This document shows positions 44,740 to 56,138 of a stretch of DNA of 64,000 nt, piece after piece. Source of the DNA: Alligator mississippiensis (taxonomy: Eukaryota > Chordata > Crocodylia > Alligatoridae); the NCBI RefSeq assembly GCF_030867095.1, contig NC_081828.1:218457978-218521977 (forward strand). The letters are read 5' to 3'. The stretch's first letter is position 1; each line of letters starts with the position of its first letter. The notes under the pieces are model-generated. The model saw only the letters and a program-made list of their open reading frames with translations, had not been told where the DNA came from and searched no databases. The translations under genes and the position numbers were made by a program.

Positions 44740-44945
44740 TGTCCATCCTCTTTGCAACCCCCCTTCAGGAAGGTGAAGGCTGCTATCAAATCCCCCCTCA
44801 GTCTTCTCCATCTCCAGGCTCAATACACTCAGCTTCCTCAGCTTCTTCTCACAAGTCCCGTGCCCCAGGCCCCTAACCCTTTTCATTCCCCTCAGCTGGA
44901 CTCTCTCCAATTTCTGTAGTGGGGACCCAAAACAGTCTTGGTTAT
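44740..44945 (-). repeat. CR1 LINE fragment, inverted relative to its neighbour
   Basis: Reverse-strand 'tccatcctctttgcaacccccc' to 'ctgtagtggggacccaaaac'. It lies head-on against the plus CR1 at 44266-44738. Confidence 0.8.
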
Positions 44946-46734
44946 GCAGCTGTACTTTCATCCAATTTGGCTTTCTAGCCAGTTCAATACATTGCCTCTG
45001 CCCCACAATCCCTCTCCCCTTCCTCACGCTACCTTTAGGGAGCTGCTCGAGCCGGGAGATCAGATCAGTGCTTCACCTTCAGCTTCTCAGGTGTTTCCAG
45101 TTCCCTCCTCATGCTCCAAGCAGCTTGCCTTGCACAGAAATCACAAGGCTCTTCTGACTTCTCCTTCTACTTCTCCTTTTTAACAACAGCTTTACATGAA
45201 CCGTTGATTAAACTGGATGAAAATGAAAAAAAAAATAGATGTCGTGTTGGAAACTCCCATCCATGTACAGACAGGGGCTGGGCTGCTGCTACCGAACAGC
45301 CGCTAATCTTTGCTACATGCGCTGCTCTGAATGCTACAGGAAGGGGAGGGGGGTGTGCAAAAGGGCAGCAGAAGATAAGTGTGTTCAGCATGAAACTGAA
45401 GTCTCTGCTGCTTAATTGTGAACAGCAAGAACCAGCATGAGTGGTTGAAGCACCAGATAGGACTTTCCAAGAGCCACATTGCACCCTGGGGTGGGAAATG
45501 CACCGTGCATGGAGAAGCAGAGCTGAAGAAGAACGTGTAAAAGCTTGTTGAACTCTATCCCAGCTCTGCAGCTGGTCCAATGTATGATACCTCCAAAGAA
45601 ATCCTCACCTCTGCTAGTGTTTGTCATCCTCCAACAAGCTACTGACAAGCTGAGCTGGCCCCTGGGCAGCCCAGAGCGGGAGGTACATGGGACCAGGAGG
45701 ATGAGAGCAAGGTATCCTTGCTCCATGTGTAACCTTGCATGGTGATAGCTTAGAAAATCTTTCTCCCAGGACTCCCTCACTGAACACCCCCTGCACTGGA
45801 CCGTGAGGCCTGCTCCATCCCTCCTGAACAAAATAGTGGGCCAGGGTCCCACCCCATGCTAGGTCTCTTTCATGCTTCCCTATGGCACAGCTGGGCATCA
45901 GCCTCTGGGCACGCACACCCTGAGAGCACATTGGAAAGCCTCAGCAGAAGCCCACATCCATGAATAACAGCCATAAATCAGCAGTCTAATCCACTTCTCC
46001 TTTTAGACTATCAATGCAACAGGAGTCTGAAGAAATAACAGTTAAAAGAAAGAGAGGGGGCTGTAAAGATAGGGGAGGAAATGGAAACCCTCCCACCCCC
46101 AACTAAGAAATAACAGGAAACCAGAGAGATGGAAGATAGCGAGGCCCAGGCTGAGTGCAGCAGTCCATACCCTTCGCTGCATCAGAAGCTCCCAAACGTG
46201 ATTCCCAGTCCATTAGTGTGCAGCTGTGATGTTCCCTCGTTTGGCTTTTCCCTGGGAGATGTTCGAGTGCTTCAGGAACTGCTGTGCCAAGGGGAGCACA
46301 GGGATCCTGGAGAAAACCCGCACTTTATTTTGGTCTCCATAAAGATGAGAAGAATTTGGGGGTCTCGCTGGAGACCTGGTTAGTCCAAGCACCAATTAGC
46401 TCATATGCTGTTCATGCTAAGGCTCTGCTACGGCATTGACCCCATCGTCCTCGTGAGCTGTGACCGATCCGTGGACTGAATGTACAAGCTGAAGCCAGAC
46501 TATGTGTATAGGGGTCTGGCACAGGGCCACCAAATGATACACAATGTGCAGCTCTTCCAGGAATGGGAGGCAGGTCTTTTGAGCATGAAACCAAAATGAA
46601 GAACCAAAACCCCAGTTCTCGTTACACTTCCTGAAGGCTCTTTACTTCTCAGGCAGTTTTTTGCTGGTGAAGGGGTGTGTCTCCTCTCTGCCTCCCCTCC
46701 TCCAGCCCACGTGACACTGCTACAGAATTGAACG
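44946..46734. other. Intergenic, nothing recognised
   Basis: No supported gene or repeat. Confidence 0.4.
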
Positions 46735-46744
46735 GATGCATCTT

Positions 46745-46940
46745 TCTTTCTCTTTCCACACAGAAACTCAATACAGAGCTAAACTGAGACCGTTTTATGA
46801 AGAGACACCATTTCAGTTCACGTCAGGCATATTATCGTGCCGGCCGTCTGTAGGGGACAGTGCAGAACTGGGAGGCTGCAGAAGACAGTGAAGGAAGAAG
46901 GCAGAGTCTTGTATTCTGAGCTAGAAAAGCCTGGCAAAGG
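46745..46940 (+). other. Candidate 5' non-coding exon of GIMAP B
   Basis: Ends CTTGTATTCTGAGCTAGAAA then AGCCTGGCAAAG|GTATTT. A similar stretch at about 58045-58078 ends CTTGTCCTCTGAGCTGAGAA then GGCAGGACAAAG|GTATTG and lies upstream of GIMAP C. Both precede the small ATG exons (49588 and 59468) by a few kb on the same strand. Shared sequence ending at a plausible donor suggests homologous untranslated first exons. The 5' limit is a guess. Confidence 0.4.
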
Positions 46941-47289
46941 TATTTAGATTCATTTGTGCATTTGATTACATTTGCTTCCATGCTTAAAACAAGCTTGTGG
47001 AACCAAGAATTTTCTATGAGCTTTTTCCTGGCTTTCGTTGAGAAAATGCATGAGAGATACTGGATTTTGCAGTTGCTAAATGTCTGAAAAGGAGAATGAG
47101 GCAGGTGGTAGATGGCAGAGCGGACGTGGAAGTCCAGTAGGTGCAATTATTAAAAACCTGATGGTGATTAGTAGCCACTGTTTCCTGAAGCTTGTTTTGA
47201 TCGGTAACATTGTCACTGCTCCTGTTGAGCCCGGCAGCACACAACAGCTGATAACCCACCGCGACGGCAGCTTTAGTGCTAGTATAGGG

Positions 47290-47815
47290 GAATCATAGAA
47301 TTGGGGAAAAGGAGGGCTAGAAGGGACCTTGGGAGGTGACATCTAGTCCAACCCCCTGCTCCAAGCAGGACCAGCCCCAACTACATCATCCCAGCCAAGG
47401 CTTTGTCTAGTCTGGTCTCAACCACCTCCAAGGATGGAGACACCACCACCTCCCTGGGTAACCTGTCCCAGTGCTTCACCACCCTCCTCGTGAGAAAGTT
47501 TTCTTTAATATCCAACCTCAACTTCCCTTGACGCAGCTTGAGCCCATTGCTCCTTGTCCTGCCATCTGTCCCCACTGAGATCAGTTCAGCTCCATCCTCT
47601 TTGCAACCCCCCTGCAGGGAGGTGAAGGCTGCTATTCAATCCCCCTCACTCTTCTCTTCTGCAGGCTAAACCAGCCCATTTCCTTCAGTCTCTCCTCACC
47701 AGTCATATCCCCCAGCCCCCAACCATTTTCATTTCCCTCTGCTGGACTCTCTCCAATGTGTTCACATCCTTTCTGTAGTGGGGGCCCAAAACTGCACACT
47801 GGACTCCAGATCTGG
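47290..47815 (-). repeat. CR1 LINE 3' end, about 0.5 kb
   Basis: Reverse-strand full 3' region starting with the tail GAATCATAGAATTGGGG, then 'gggctagaagggaccttggg', 'accacctccaaggatgg', 'cttgagcccattgctcc' and 'ttctgtagtgggggccc'. Confidence 0.88.
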
Positions 47816-48984
47816 CATGTAGGATAAGACCTGTATCTCTTTCAGTCTGACCCTTTTTCCCATGCAAGAAATATTTTCATATCTGCTTGAGGCCAAAGGA
47901 GCTAAAAGAGCTGACCTGTGTAAATACTTGCCTCTGTTTTGTGCATTCATTTGGCCCTGAGCTTTCATGTTGAAGAAAAGGGAGCTTAGCCCCTGACTCC
48001 AGCGAGTGCAGGATTTCCACTAGGAAGCCCCCGTGTTAACAGCATTCTGACTTGTTGCGGTCTTTCTGAGTTTGTTGCAACAAAAGAATTGCTTTAGTAT
48101 TTTCTCATAATCAAAACTGCAGTGAAAATGAAGAGCTGGCACTTCCTGAGGAGTCCCTGAAGTCTAAAACTGTTGAGAACCACTACCATAGATGGATCCT
48201 GTCAGGCAGGAATGCAAAAGGTCCGTCTGTGCCAGGTCTAATATACCCAATAGCCACAAAGAAAGTGACTGGACACTGGAGAGAACTGCACAGTAAGGCT
48301 ACAAGAATACCACTTACTAAAGACATATAGCACATTTGCTGAAGCAGTAAAAGCCTTTTTTTTTTTTTACTGGTAACAGGGGAAAAAAACCTTAAAATAT
48401 CATTTTTCAGAAGAAGGCACCAGTGTCAGTGTTGCACTTAGGCAGCCAGAAGAGATCTGATCTCCCCTGGGTGTCCCCAGCACTAATTCGCAGTCCCAGG
48501 CATGGAATTAGCAGTACGGAATTAGGCAGGTTTGGAATAGATACGTGCAGACATGTTTCTATAGCTTTTTGGGTCCCACCCTTCTCACCTTATTTGCAAA
48601 ATACCTTACTCATGCTGCTGTCATCCAGCTCAGCTCAAGGCGGTGGTGACGGCTGCCTGCTACCATTTGCCATGCAGTTAGAGCGGTTATCCAGGCACTT
48701 CTGAGTTGGGGGCCATTTCAACCATAGGTGCCAACTTTTATTTTTCCTGTGGGAGGGCACAAGATGATGGATGCATGGAAAGTTTTATGCACTTCAGGTG
48801 ACAGCCATCTTCCCAAGGGGGGGCAAGGCCCCTGGGCCTCCATGTATCCAGTACCTCTGATTTCAACCAGTGCCAGGGAAGTGTCCTCGTTGGGTCTTCA
48901 ATAGGTATTTGCATGCCGGAAGCCTTCCATATTTAAATAATGACACGAAGCAGGAAGGCTGAGCATGCAACCAGGGTAAAGACA
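47816..48984. other. Intergenic, nothing recognised
   Basis: No supported gene or repeat. Confidence 0.4.
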
Positions 48985-49245
48985 CATGGGGCGCATCTAC
49001 ACGTTCACTAATGTGCCTTAGATACTGCACATTTAGTTTAGTACTTTCTTAATGAAGCACTAAATGTGCAGTACCTAAAGTTACTGTGCATTAGCACTGG
49101 CACATGGTTATTCAGTGATGTTTACTGAGCATTAGCCTAATAACACTGCACAGGAGGCTATTAGCATGGTTTTTGCCATGACGCACTACTGCACAGTATT
49201 ATTAGGCCAATGCTCAGTATACATCTTGTGTAGACGTACTCATGG
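48985..49245. mobile_element. Probable hAT-type MITE
   Basis: Ends GGGGCGCATCTACACG and TGTGTAGACGTACTC form weak inverted termini. The interior is rich in alternating TTAGTGC/GCACTAA and TAATGC inverted blocks, like the element at 59970-60343. Ends approximate; no coding. Confidence 0.5.
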
Positions 49246-49587
49246 AGAAGTCCTTCAGATCTTCCCACAAAATCCTCCTTGATGTCTGAGCAGAAGGAAA
49301 GCCTATACTGCGCACAGGTATTCAAGATGGTGGGGTGTGCTGGTTTTAGATCGTCTTTGATTTTCTCCACTTTCTACCTTTAGATGAAGAATTGATCCTG
49401 TTTTTCTAACTGAATCAGTGATGCATGAGCTAGAGTCTGTTCAAGCAAATGGTTGTTTATGAAAGCTTCTGCATCTCTGATTCAGTTAGTACATAAGTTG
49501 CAACTCCACCTGACTTCAAAGCATCCTGGCTAATTATCTCTCCCTGTTTTTCTACAAATATTTCAGCAAAATACTCCTGGAGACCAA

Positions 49588-51501
49588 ATGGAAGACGAAG
49601 AAGCCGTCTGTGGTAAGGAGCAAATCTGGTATTATGTACCCTTACTTCTGCCACAGTTCTCATTCCAGGTTTCCTGTGACGTAGGGGAAGGTCCACGTGC
49701 TCCTTCTTCTCTAAACAGTCGAGACTCCAGACACTAGGATGGAGGGAGGAGGAAGCAACAACGTGGCAGGGAGGGTGGGAGAAACGTGCTGGATCCAGCA
49801 GTGAAGGAAACTGCTGAGTTCACTCTGTTCATGACACACACCGCAGACACTGCACGAGGCCAGGGCTGTGCAGATGCTGGTTCCTGCGGTGGGTGGAGGA
49901 TGGAGCAGCTCTGTCTCACCAGGGAGGCTGTCATACCTGCTTGGGCCATCTTCCGGGAACTGGGATCATGGACGCCCTCTGCTACCCCTGTCTGCAGGCT
50001 CTGTTGCTTGTGCCTTGTCCCTGACGGTCCTCTCCCGCAGACGCAGCCTTCAAAGCGGCATTGGGCTGAGATGCCCCAGATAGGCCTGTTCTCTGCGGTC
50101 TCAGCTGGGCCCAGACTGCAGCTTGCTGAGCTCAGAGGAACCAGGAGAGAGTTTGTGTGTGTGCAGGGACCCAGGCATCCACTCAGGAGCCCAGGGAGAC
50201 AAGTGAAATTGGGAGGCTCTTGGGGAAAGTCAAGAACAGTCAGGCTGGACTCAGCCCTGCAACCACCCCAGGAATAGCATGGTACCTAGGGGAGCCCAGC
50301 TCGAATGACCCAGGCAGGGACCATGAGCCTGTTACTCCGGTCTGGCCCAGTGAAGGCAAACCGAGCCACCTCTTAAATAGTAAGGGACTTTCTGCCTGAA
50401 TGACAGCAGAAGCTGTGGCTCTGCTGTAACAGTGCCAGTAAGAAATGGGGAGGGGAGACAGTTTAGTGAACCCCAAAGCCAGGATGAGGCTGGATTGCAG
50501 CCTGGGCATCCCTTTCCCATGGGACAGCCATCCCTTACCCTCGGTTTCACCCCGTTATCCTCAAAGTGACGCTGGAAATCCTGTCCTATGCAGGCTGGCG
50601 CAGCTGTGAGCAGCCCGAGCTGAGGTTCATCCTTGTCGGCAAAACCGGAGCAGGGAAAAGTGCCACAGGCAACACCCTCCTGGGCCGGATTGTGTTCGAG
50701 TCCAAGCTGGGGGCACAGACCGTGACCAGGACGTGCAGGAACGGCAGAGCAGCCTGGAATGGGAAGCATCTCCTTGTCACTGACACCGCGGACATTTTCG
50801 ATCTAGATGGCCGCAGCACAGAGGCCTCCAGAGAAATCGCTCGCTGCCTCCTGCTCTCCGCCCCGGGCCCCCACGCCCTGGTGCTGGTGACCCAGCTGGG
50901 CCGCTACACGGAGGAGGACCAGGCGGCTGCAAGGCGAGTGCAAGAGATTTTTGGAGGCCAGGCCATGAAGTTCATGATTGTCCTCTTCACCCGGAAGGAG
51001 GACTTAGGGGGCAGCTCCCTGACAGAGTACGTGCGCTACTCGGAGAACAGGGACCTGCGCAGCCTGATCCAACAGTGTGGAGACCGATACTGCGCTTTCA
51101 ACAACAAAGCAGCAGGAGCGGAGCAGGCCGTGCAGGTGAGAGAGCTGGTCGAGATGGTGGAGAGGATGGTGCAGGAGAACGGAAACACTCATTACACCAG
51201 TAAGCTGTATGCCAGGGCAGAGCTGCTCCTCCATTCTGAAATGGGAGGCCTGGAGGAGAAGTGCCAAATCCTTGGGAAAGAGGTGAAAGAGCACCTGGGA
51301 AAACAAAGGGACAGGGCAGCAGTTCTGCCTTATGGGGTATGCAGAGCACTAAGGGTAGCGTGCTGTTGTATGTGGACATCTTGCTGTTTTATGTTTACAT
51401 GGATTGTTATAAAATGTATAACAGTTGTAAAATATATGTTAAATATAGTGAGGAGAGGATGGAGGGGGATTGTTTCATGGTATGATGCCTGGTTCAGTTA
51501 A
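49588..51501 (+). CDS. GIMAP-family (AIG1-type) GTPase B, GIMAP1/2/5-like, 310 aa
   Basis: Proposed CDS: join(49588..49612, 50594..51501). Exon 1 codes MEDEEAVC plus one base before GGTAAGG, and follows an acceptor (ATATTTCAG). The main exon starts after CTATGCAG with matching phase. Motifs: G1 GKTGAGKS (24-31), G3 DTAD (72-75), conserved box LVTQLGRYTEED, and RKED at the G4 position. The last 55 residues are hydrophobic and Cys-rich (CCCMWTSCCFMFTWIVI, then VVKYMLNIV), fitting a membrane-inserted C terminus. It aligns closely with GIMAP A in the GTPase domain (ATGNTLLGR, CGDRYCAFNNKA) and is most like mammalian GIMAP2/1. G3 lacks both the usual Pro and Gly, which in this subfamily goes with very low GTP hydrolysis. 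The role is expected to be scaffold-type GTP binding on membranes in lymphocytes. The in-frame ATG at 50566 is intronic. Confidence 0.92.
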
Positions 51502-51645
51502 GAGTGATCAGCCTAGCTCATGGGATTCTTGTAACAGCATGTAGTTAATTAATATTCATGCACAGAATACCATTGCATTGTAGCCCTCTGACTTCCACTG
51601 CCCTATATCACAGCATCTCCTTGAACCTCACAGTTGGATAAGATA

Positions 51646-51651
51646 AATAAA
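51646..51651 (+). terminator. Polyadenylation signal AATAAA for GIMAP B
   Basis: About 145 bp after the stop, on the same strand. Confidence 0.6.
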
Positions 51652-51993
51652 AACAGTGTGAATAGATTCAATCCCTGTGTTTTGCTTTTCACAGCACACC
51701 AGAGAGACCTTTAAGCATTTGTTAATTTGATGCTGCTTTTGTATCAATCCAGTATGTTTGTGGTATAATAAATATTCACTCTCCTTCATGGGCCCACAGG
51801 GAATGTGCACTCCCCTGATCTTGGGGGAAAAGAGGGGTGTCTCTGGGACCGATGAGAACACTAAATGTGTGTCTCTGGGACTCGTGCCCCACATAACCTC
51901 ATTTACACAGTTCAAAGGAAGGGAGCTAGGCGCATCCTCATGATAACTCACATGGCCCCTCTGCTCCAGGGGCCCTCTGGTCTCCTTGTATTG

Positions 51994-52640
51994 CCATCTT
52001 GGTCTTCTCTCAGCCGGGGTTGTGTCAGCTGGAGCATCACTTGCAGCTCATGGGCACTGATTCTTCTGCTCTGTTCAGCAATGGTGAGCCATCGTCCAGA
52101 GTCCTGTGTCCAGTTTTGGACACCACATTTCCAGAAAGCCGTGGACAGCTTGGAAAGAGTCAGGAGGAGAGTGACAGAACTGACTACATGTCTAGGAAAC
52201 ACGACTGATGAGGAAACATTGAAAGACCTGGGCTGTTAGTTTGGAGAAGGAAGCCGGAGGGTGGATTTAATAAGTATTTAAATACCTGAAGGGTGGTTAT
52301 ATGAATGATGCTGATAGACTAGTCTCTAAGGCTAAAGGGGCCAAGGCTACGAGCAGTGGCATGAAATTGCAGATTAGATAGTCTGAAGCTTTTTCACCTT
52401 CTGAGGTGGGTTCAGCACTGGAGCAGGCTGTGCGGAGAGGCTGCGGGATCTCCATTCTCAGAAATGTTTGAGAGCAGGTTAGACAACCTTGACAACTTGG
52501 CTGGGATGGTTTAGATAAAGAGGTTTAGATAAATATGGTTTAGATAAAGTGGTTTAGATAAAGACAACTTGGCTGGGATGGTTTAGATAAAGAGGACCCT
52601 GCCTGGAGCTGGGGGCTGGATTAGATGTGGTCTCCTGGGG
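51994..52640 (+). repeat. CR1 LINE 3' region, diverged
   Basis: Decayed 'gttcagcaatggtgagccatc', 'agtcctgtgtccagttttgg' and 'ctggggctggattagatgtgg' blocks in CR1 order. It includes a small internal expansion at 52497-52592. Confidence 0.65.
52497..52592 (+). repeat. Short GGTTTAGATAAA tandem array inside CR1
   Basis: Five copies of GGTTTAGATAAA with short spacers, flanked on both sides by ACTTGGCTGGGAT. Looks like a local replication-slippage expansion. Confidence 0.85.
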
Positions 52641-53059
52641 ACCCTGGCAGCTGACTTTCCTACAGTTCCCTCAGTTAAGAATGAGAAGCCAGTCAAAGAA
52701 AACCTGTCATATGTTGCCACCAGAGACAAGCCCTTTGGCAGCTCCTCACCAGCCAGCAGGTCGGAGCCCAGAGCCCCTGTCATCCTACACCAGAAGCCAC
52801 CACATAACCATTCACCTTCTTGCTTGCTTTCTTCCACCTATGCCACCATAACTCCTACATTGCCCCAGGCTTGTGTTTGTCTAGGGAGTCACCCCAAAGC
52901 GGGGCCAGAGAATCATAGAATCATAGAAGTCAGGTGGGAAGGGACCTTGTAGATCTTCAAGTCCAACCCCCTGCCTGGGCAGGAGGAAAACTGGGCTCAA
53001 TAATGACTCCAAGATCCCTTTCTGCCTCCGTGCTCTCAAGAAGGGAGTTTCCCATCTTA

Positions 53060-55214
53060 TAGATTCATAGATTCATAGATGTTAGGGTCGGAAGAGACCT
53101 CAATAGATCACTGAGGCCGACCCCCTGCATAGGCAGGAAAGGGTGCTGGGTTCAGATGACCCCAGCTAGATGCCCATCTAACCTCCTCTTGAAGACCCCC
53201 AGGGTAGGGGGGAGCACCACCTCCCTTGGGAGCCCGTTCCAGACCTTGGCCACTCTAACCGTGAAGAACTTCTTCCTAATGTCCAATCTAAATCTGCTCT
53301 CTGCTAGCTTGTGGCCATTATTTCTTGTAACCCCCAGGGGTGCCTTGGTGAATAAATACAGGTACTCCTCACTTAACGACCGAGTTCCGTTCCTGCAACT
53401 CGGTCGTTAAGCGAATTGGTCGATAAGCGAGGAACCAGGTTGCGAGCGCGGGAGCTGTCCGCCCCGCGGTGCTGAACCTGCGGCATGCCATTTCCACAAT
53501 ACAGGTACTCCTCACTTAACGACCTCCTGCTCAGAGTACCGACTGCTCGGAGAGCTGGTCGTAAGTCCGCGCGGTCGTTAAATAGGTAGGTTGTTAAGTG
53601 AGGAGTACCTGTACTCACCAATTCCCTTCTGTGCCCCCGTGATGAACTTATAGGCAGGCTGAAAAGGTCCAGGTTCTCTAGTCTCTCCTTGTAGGGCTTG
53701 GCCTGCAAGCCCTTAACCGTAAGAGTGGCCCTTCTCTGGACCCTCTCCAGGTTATCCGCATCCCTCTTGAAGTGTGGCGCCGAGAATTGCACGCAGTACT
53801 CCAACTGTGGTCTGACCAGCGCCTGATAGAGGGGAAGTATCACCTCCTTGGACCTATTCGTCATGCATCTGCTGATGCACGATAAAGTGCCATTGGCTTT
53901 TTTGATGGCTTCGCCACACTGCCGACTCATCTTGGAGTCCACTAGGACTCCAAGATCCCTTTCCACCTCTGTGCCACCCAGCAGGTCATTTCCTAGGCTG
54001 TAGGTGTGCTGGACATTTTTCCTCCCTAGGTGCAGCACTTTGCATTTCTCCTTGTTGAACTGCATTCTGTTGTTTTCTGCCCACTTGTCCAACCTGTCCA
54101 GGTCTGCCTGCAGCTGTTCCCTGCCCTCCGGTGTGTCCACTTCTCCCCACAGCTTTGTGTCATCCGCAAACTTGGACAGAGTACATTTCACTCCCTCGTC
54201 CAAGTCGCTGATGAAGACATTGAAGAGTATCGGTCCAAGGACCGAGCCCTGCGGGACCCCACTGCCCACACCCTCCCAGGTCAAAGCCGACCCATCCACC
54301 ACGACTCTCTGGGTGTGACCCTCTAGCCAATTCACCACCCACCGGACTGTGTAGTCATCCAAGTCACAACCTCTTAACTTGTTCACCAGTATGGGGTGGG
54401 GTACCGTATCGAAGGCCTTCCTGAAGTCTAAGTATACAACATCCACCCCTGCTCCTGTGTCCAGGCATTTTGTAACCTGGTCATAAAAAGAGACTAGATT
54501 AGTCAGGTACGATCTGCCTGCTACAAACCCGTGCTGGTTTCCCCTCAGCATAATTTGTCCTGCCGGGCTCTTGCAAATGTGAGCCTTGATAATTTTTTCA
54601 AAGACTTTGCCAAGGATGGAGGTGAGACTGACTGGCCTATAGTTGCCCGGGTCCTCCTTCCTCCCCTTCTTGAAAATGGGGACCACATTGGCCCTTTTCC
54701 AGTCCTCCGGGACTTGGCCTGTGTGCCACGAGTGTTCAAATATTCCCCCTAGTGGCTCTGCAATGATGTCGGCCAGTGCCTTCAGTACCCTCGGATGGAG
54801 CCCATCCGGGCCTGCCGACTTAAAGGCATCCAGGTCTTCCAAGTGACTCTGCACCATCTCAGGGTCTACGCATGGCAGTCTGGTGCCTTGCTGCTGCCTC
54901 TCTACAACCCCAGTGAGAGACTTGTCGTGCCCCTTGCTTAGGAACACTGAGGCAAAGAACTCATTGAGGAGTTCAGCCTTGTCCCCCCTGTCCGTCACCA
55001 TTTGCTTCTGCCCATTTAGTAGGTGTTCTTTTCCTCCCTGGGCCTTCCTTTTACTCTCTATATATCTAAAAAAAAATTTCTTGTTGTCCTTTACTTGGGT
55101 TGCCATCCTCAGCTCCATGGTAGCTTTGGCTCGTCTGACTGCCTCCCTACAAGTGCGAGTAGAGGAGGTATACTCCTCTTTGGTAATCTCTCCCTGTTTC
55201 CACTTTTTATATGC
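53060..55214 (-). repeat. Young CR1 LINE with largely open reverse-transcriptase frame
   Basis: A 5'-truncated CR1 starting at the ORF2 linker (GAYKKWKQGEITKEEY) and reading without a stop through the reverse transcriptase to the MITE near 53613. RT landmarks: YRPVSLTSILGKVFE, YLDFRKAFDTVPH, GVPQGSVLGPILFN and FADDTKLWG, followed by ERDLGVLVDSKM and LPLYQALVRPQLEYC. The 3' end carries the tandem tail ATTCATAGATTCATAG. It is flanked by a 9 bp target duplication, CCCATCTTA (53051-53059) and CCCATTTTA (55215-55223), 8 of 9 identical. The endonuclease half and ORF1 are absent, so it cannot move by itself. The open frame and close flanks mark it as one of the youngest elements here. Confidence 0.88.
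53357..53613. mobile_element. Tigger/pogo-like MITE in the CR1, with a second copy nested or fused
   Basis: Termini TACAGGTACTCCTCACTTAA and (reverse complement) the same motif at 53590-53613. A TA duplication at each end and restored CR1 sequence across it fit a Tc1/mariner-type (pogo/Tigger) element. A second left terminus begins at 53500, so 53500-53613 is a full 114 bp MITE and 53357-53499 the left part of another. No coding capacity. Confidence 0.75.
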
Positions 55215-55819
55215 TCCCATTTTAGTGTGCTGCCGGTTACTACTTCCCAAGTACAGCACCCTGCACTTGTCAGTATTGAAACGCATCCTGTTTTTGTTAG
55301 CCCACCCCTGCAACCTATTTAGGTCTTTCTGCAGTCTTTCCCTCCCTGCTAATATGGCCACCTCACCCCAAATTTTGTTATCATCAGCAAATTTAAACAG
55401 GTTACTTTTCACCCCGTCATCCAAATTGCTGATAAAGAGAAGGGCTTGGGTAAAGCAGTGTGGGGGTCTGAGTGCTGGGCTGGGAAGCCAAAGTGATCTA
55501 GGCTCAAATTCCTCTGGGCAAAGGAGAACTTAAAACTCAGGACCTCCTTCTTCCCAAGTTAGTTTCCCAACTACCAGCAGTTGGGAACACAGGAGGTGGC
55601 TCTCTTTCAGCCCTCCTCCACTCCTAAGTCTAAATTTGGTAGTCATGTGTTTTCCTTGAGTGCATGTTCAGCATCCACAGCTTCTGCATCCCCTCAAGGG
55701 GCAGGTGTAGGTATCCTGGCTACTACTATACACCCTAGTTTGTGTGTCCACAGTTGCCCATTGTCATCCACACATCCAGAAACAGAATTCCCTGCAGTGG
55801 TAAGTGCCAAAATGCTGTG

Positions 55820-56138
55820 CAGGGGTGTGTACACATGTACTAACTTTCTGACAGTTATGCCACTTAAATAACTTTTTAAAGTTGACTTAACTGTCAGAGT
55901 GTAGATACGTATGTGAAGCAGAGTTGACTTAAATGAAGCACAAGATAATACCCCTCCAAGGTGTATTATCTTGAGTTGCATTTGTTAAGTTGACTTAGCT
56001 CATAAGATGGCTACCACCATGTCAAGGAGCTATATGTGTGTATGCTTCAACATGGCTTAACTTAAGTCGACTTAGTTGAGATGACTTAGTTAAGTTGCCT
56101 TATTTTAAGTCAACTTAGTATGTGTGTATGTACCCCTG
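55820..56138. mobile_element. hAT-type MITE, about 320 bp
   Basis: Termini CAGGGGTGTGTACACATGTA and, reversed, CAGGGGTACATACACACATA. The interior has many AAGTTGACTTAA/TTAAGTCAACTT inverted blocks and a hairpin at about 55942-55970 (AAGATAATAC...GTATTATCTT). No convincing 8 bp target duplication was found. Confidence 0.7.

Larger units (their letters stand above)
52909..55435 (-). repeat. Older CR1 LINE, split by a younger CR1
   Basis: Two pieces belong together: 55215-55435 (frame ...FADDNKIWGEV...SSNRQHTK) and 52909-53059 (frame MGNSLLESTEAERDLGVI, then the 3' tail with AATCATAGAATCATAGAA). Joined, they give continuous CR1 ORF2 end plus a shortened 3' end. The interruption is the CR1 at 53060-55214. 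Confidence 0.8.

Noticed and set aside
50566-50593. ATG at 50566 as the GIMAP B start
   Set aside because: It lies before the CTATGCAG acceptor; the phase-matched exon at 49588-49612 fits better.
53373-55424. 683-codon minus-strand ORF as a host reverse-transcriptase gene
   Set aside because: It crosses the junction of two nested CR1 copies and ends in a MITE. It is LINE sequence, not one gene.
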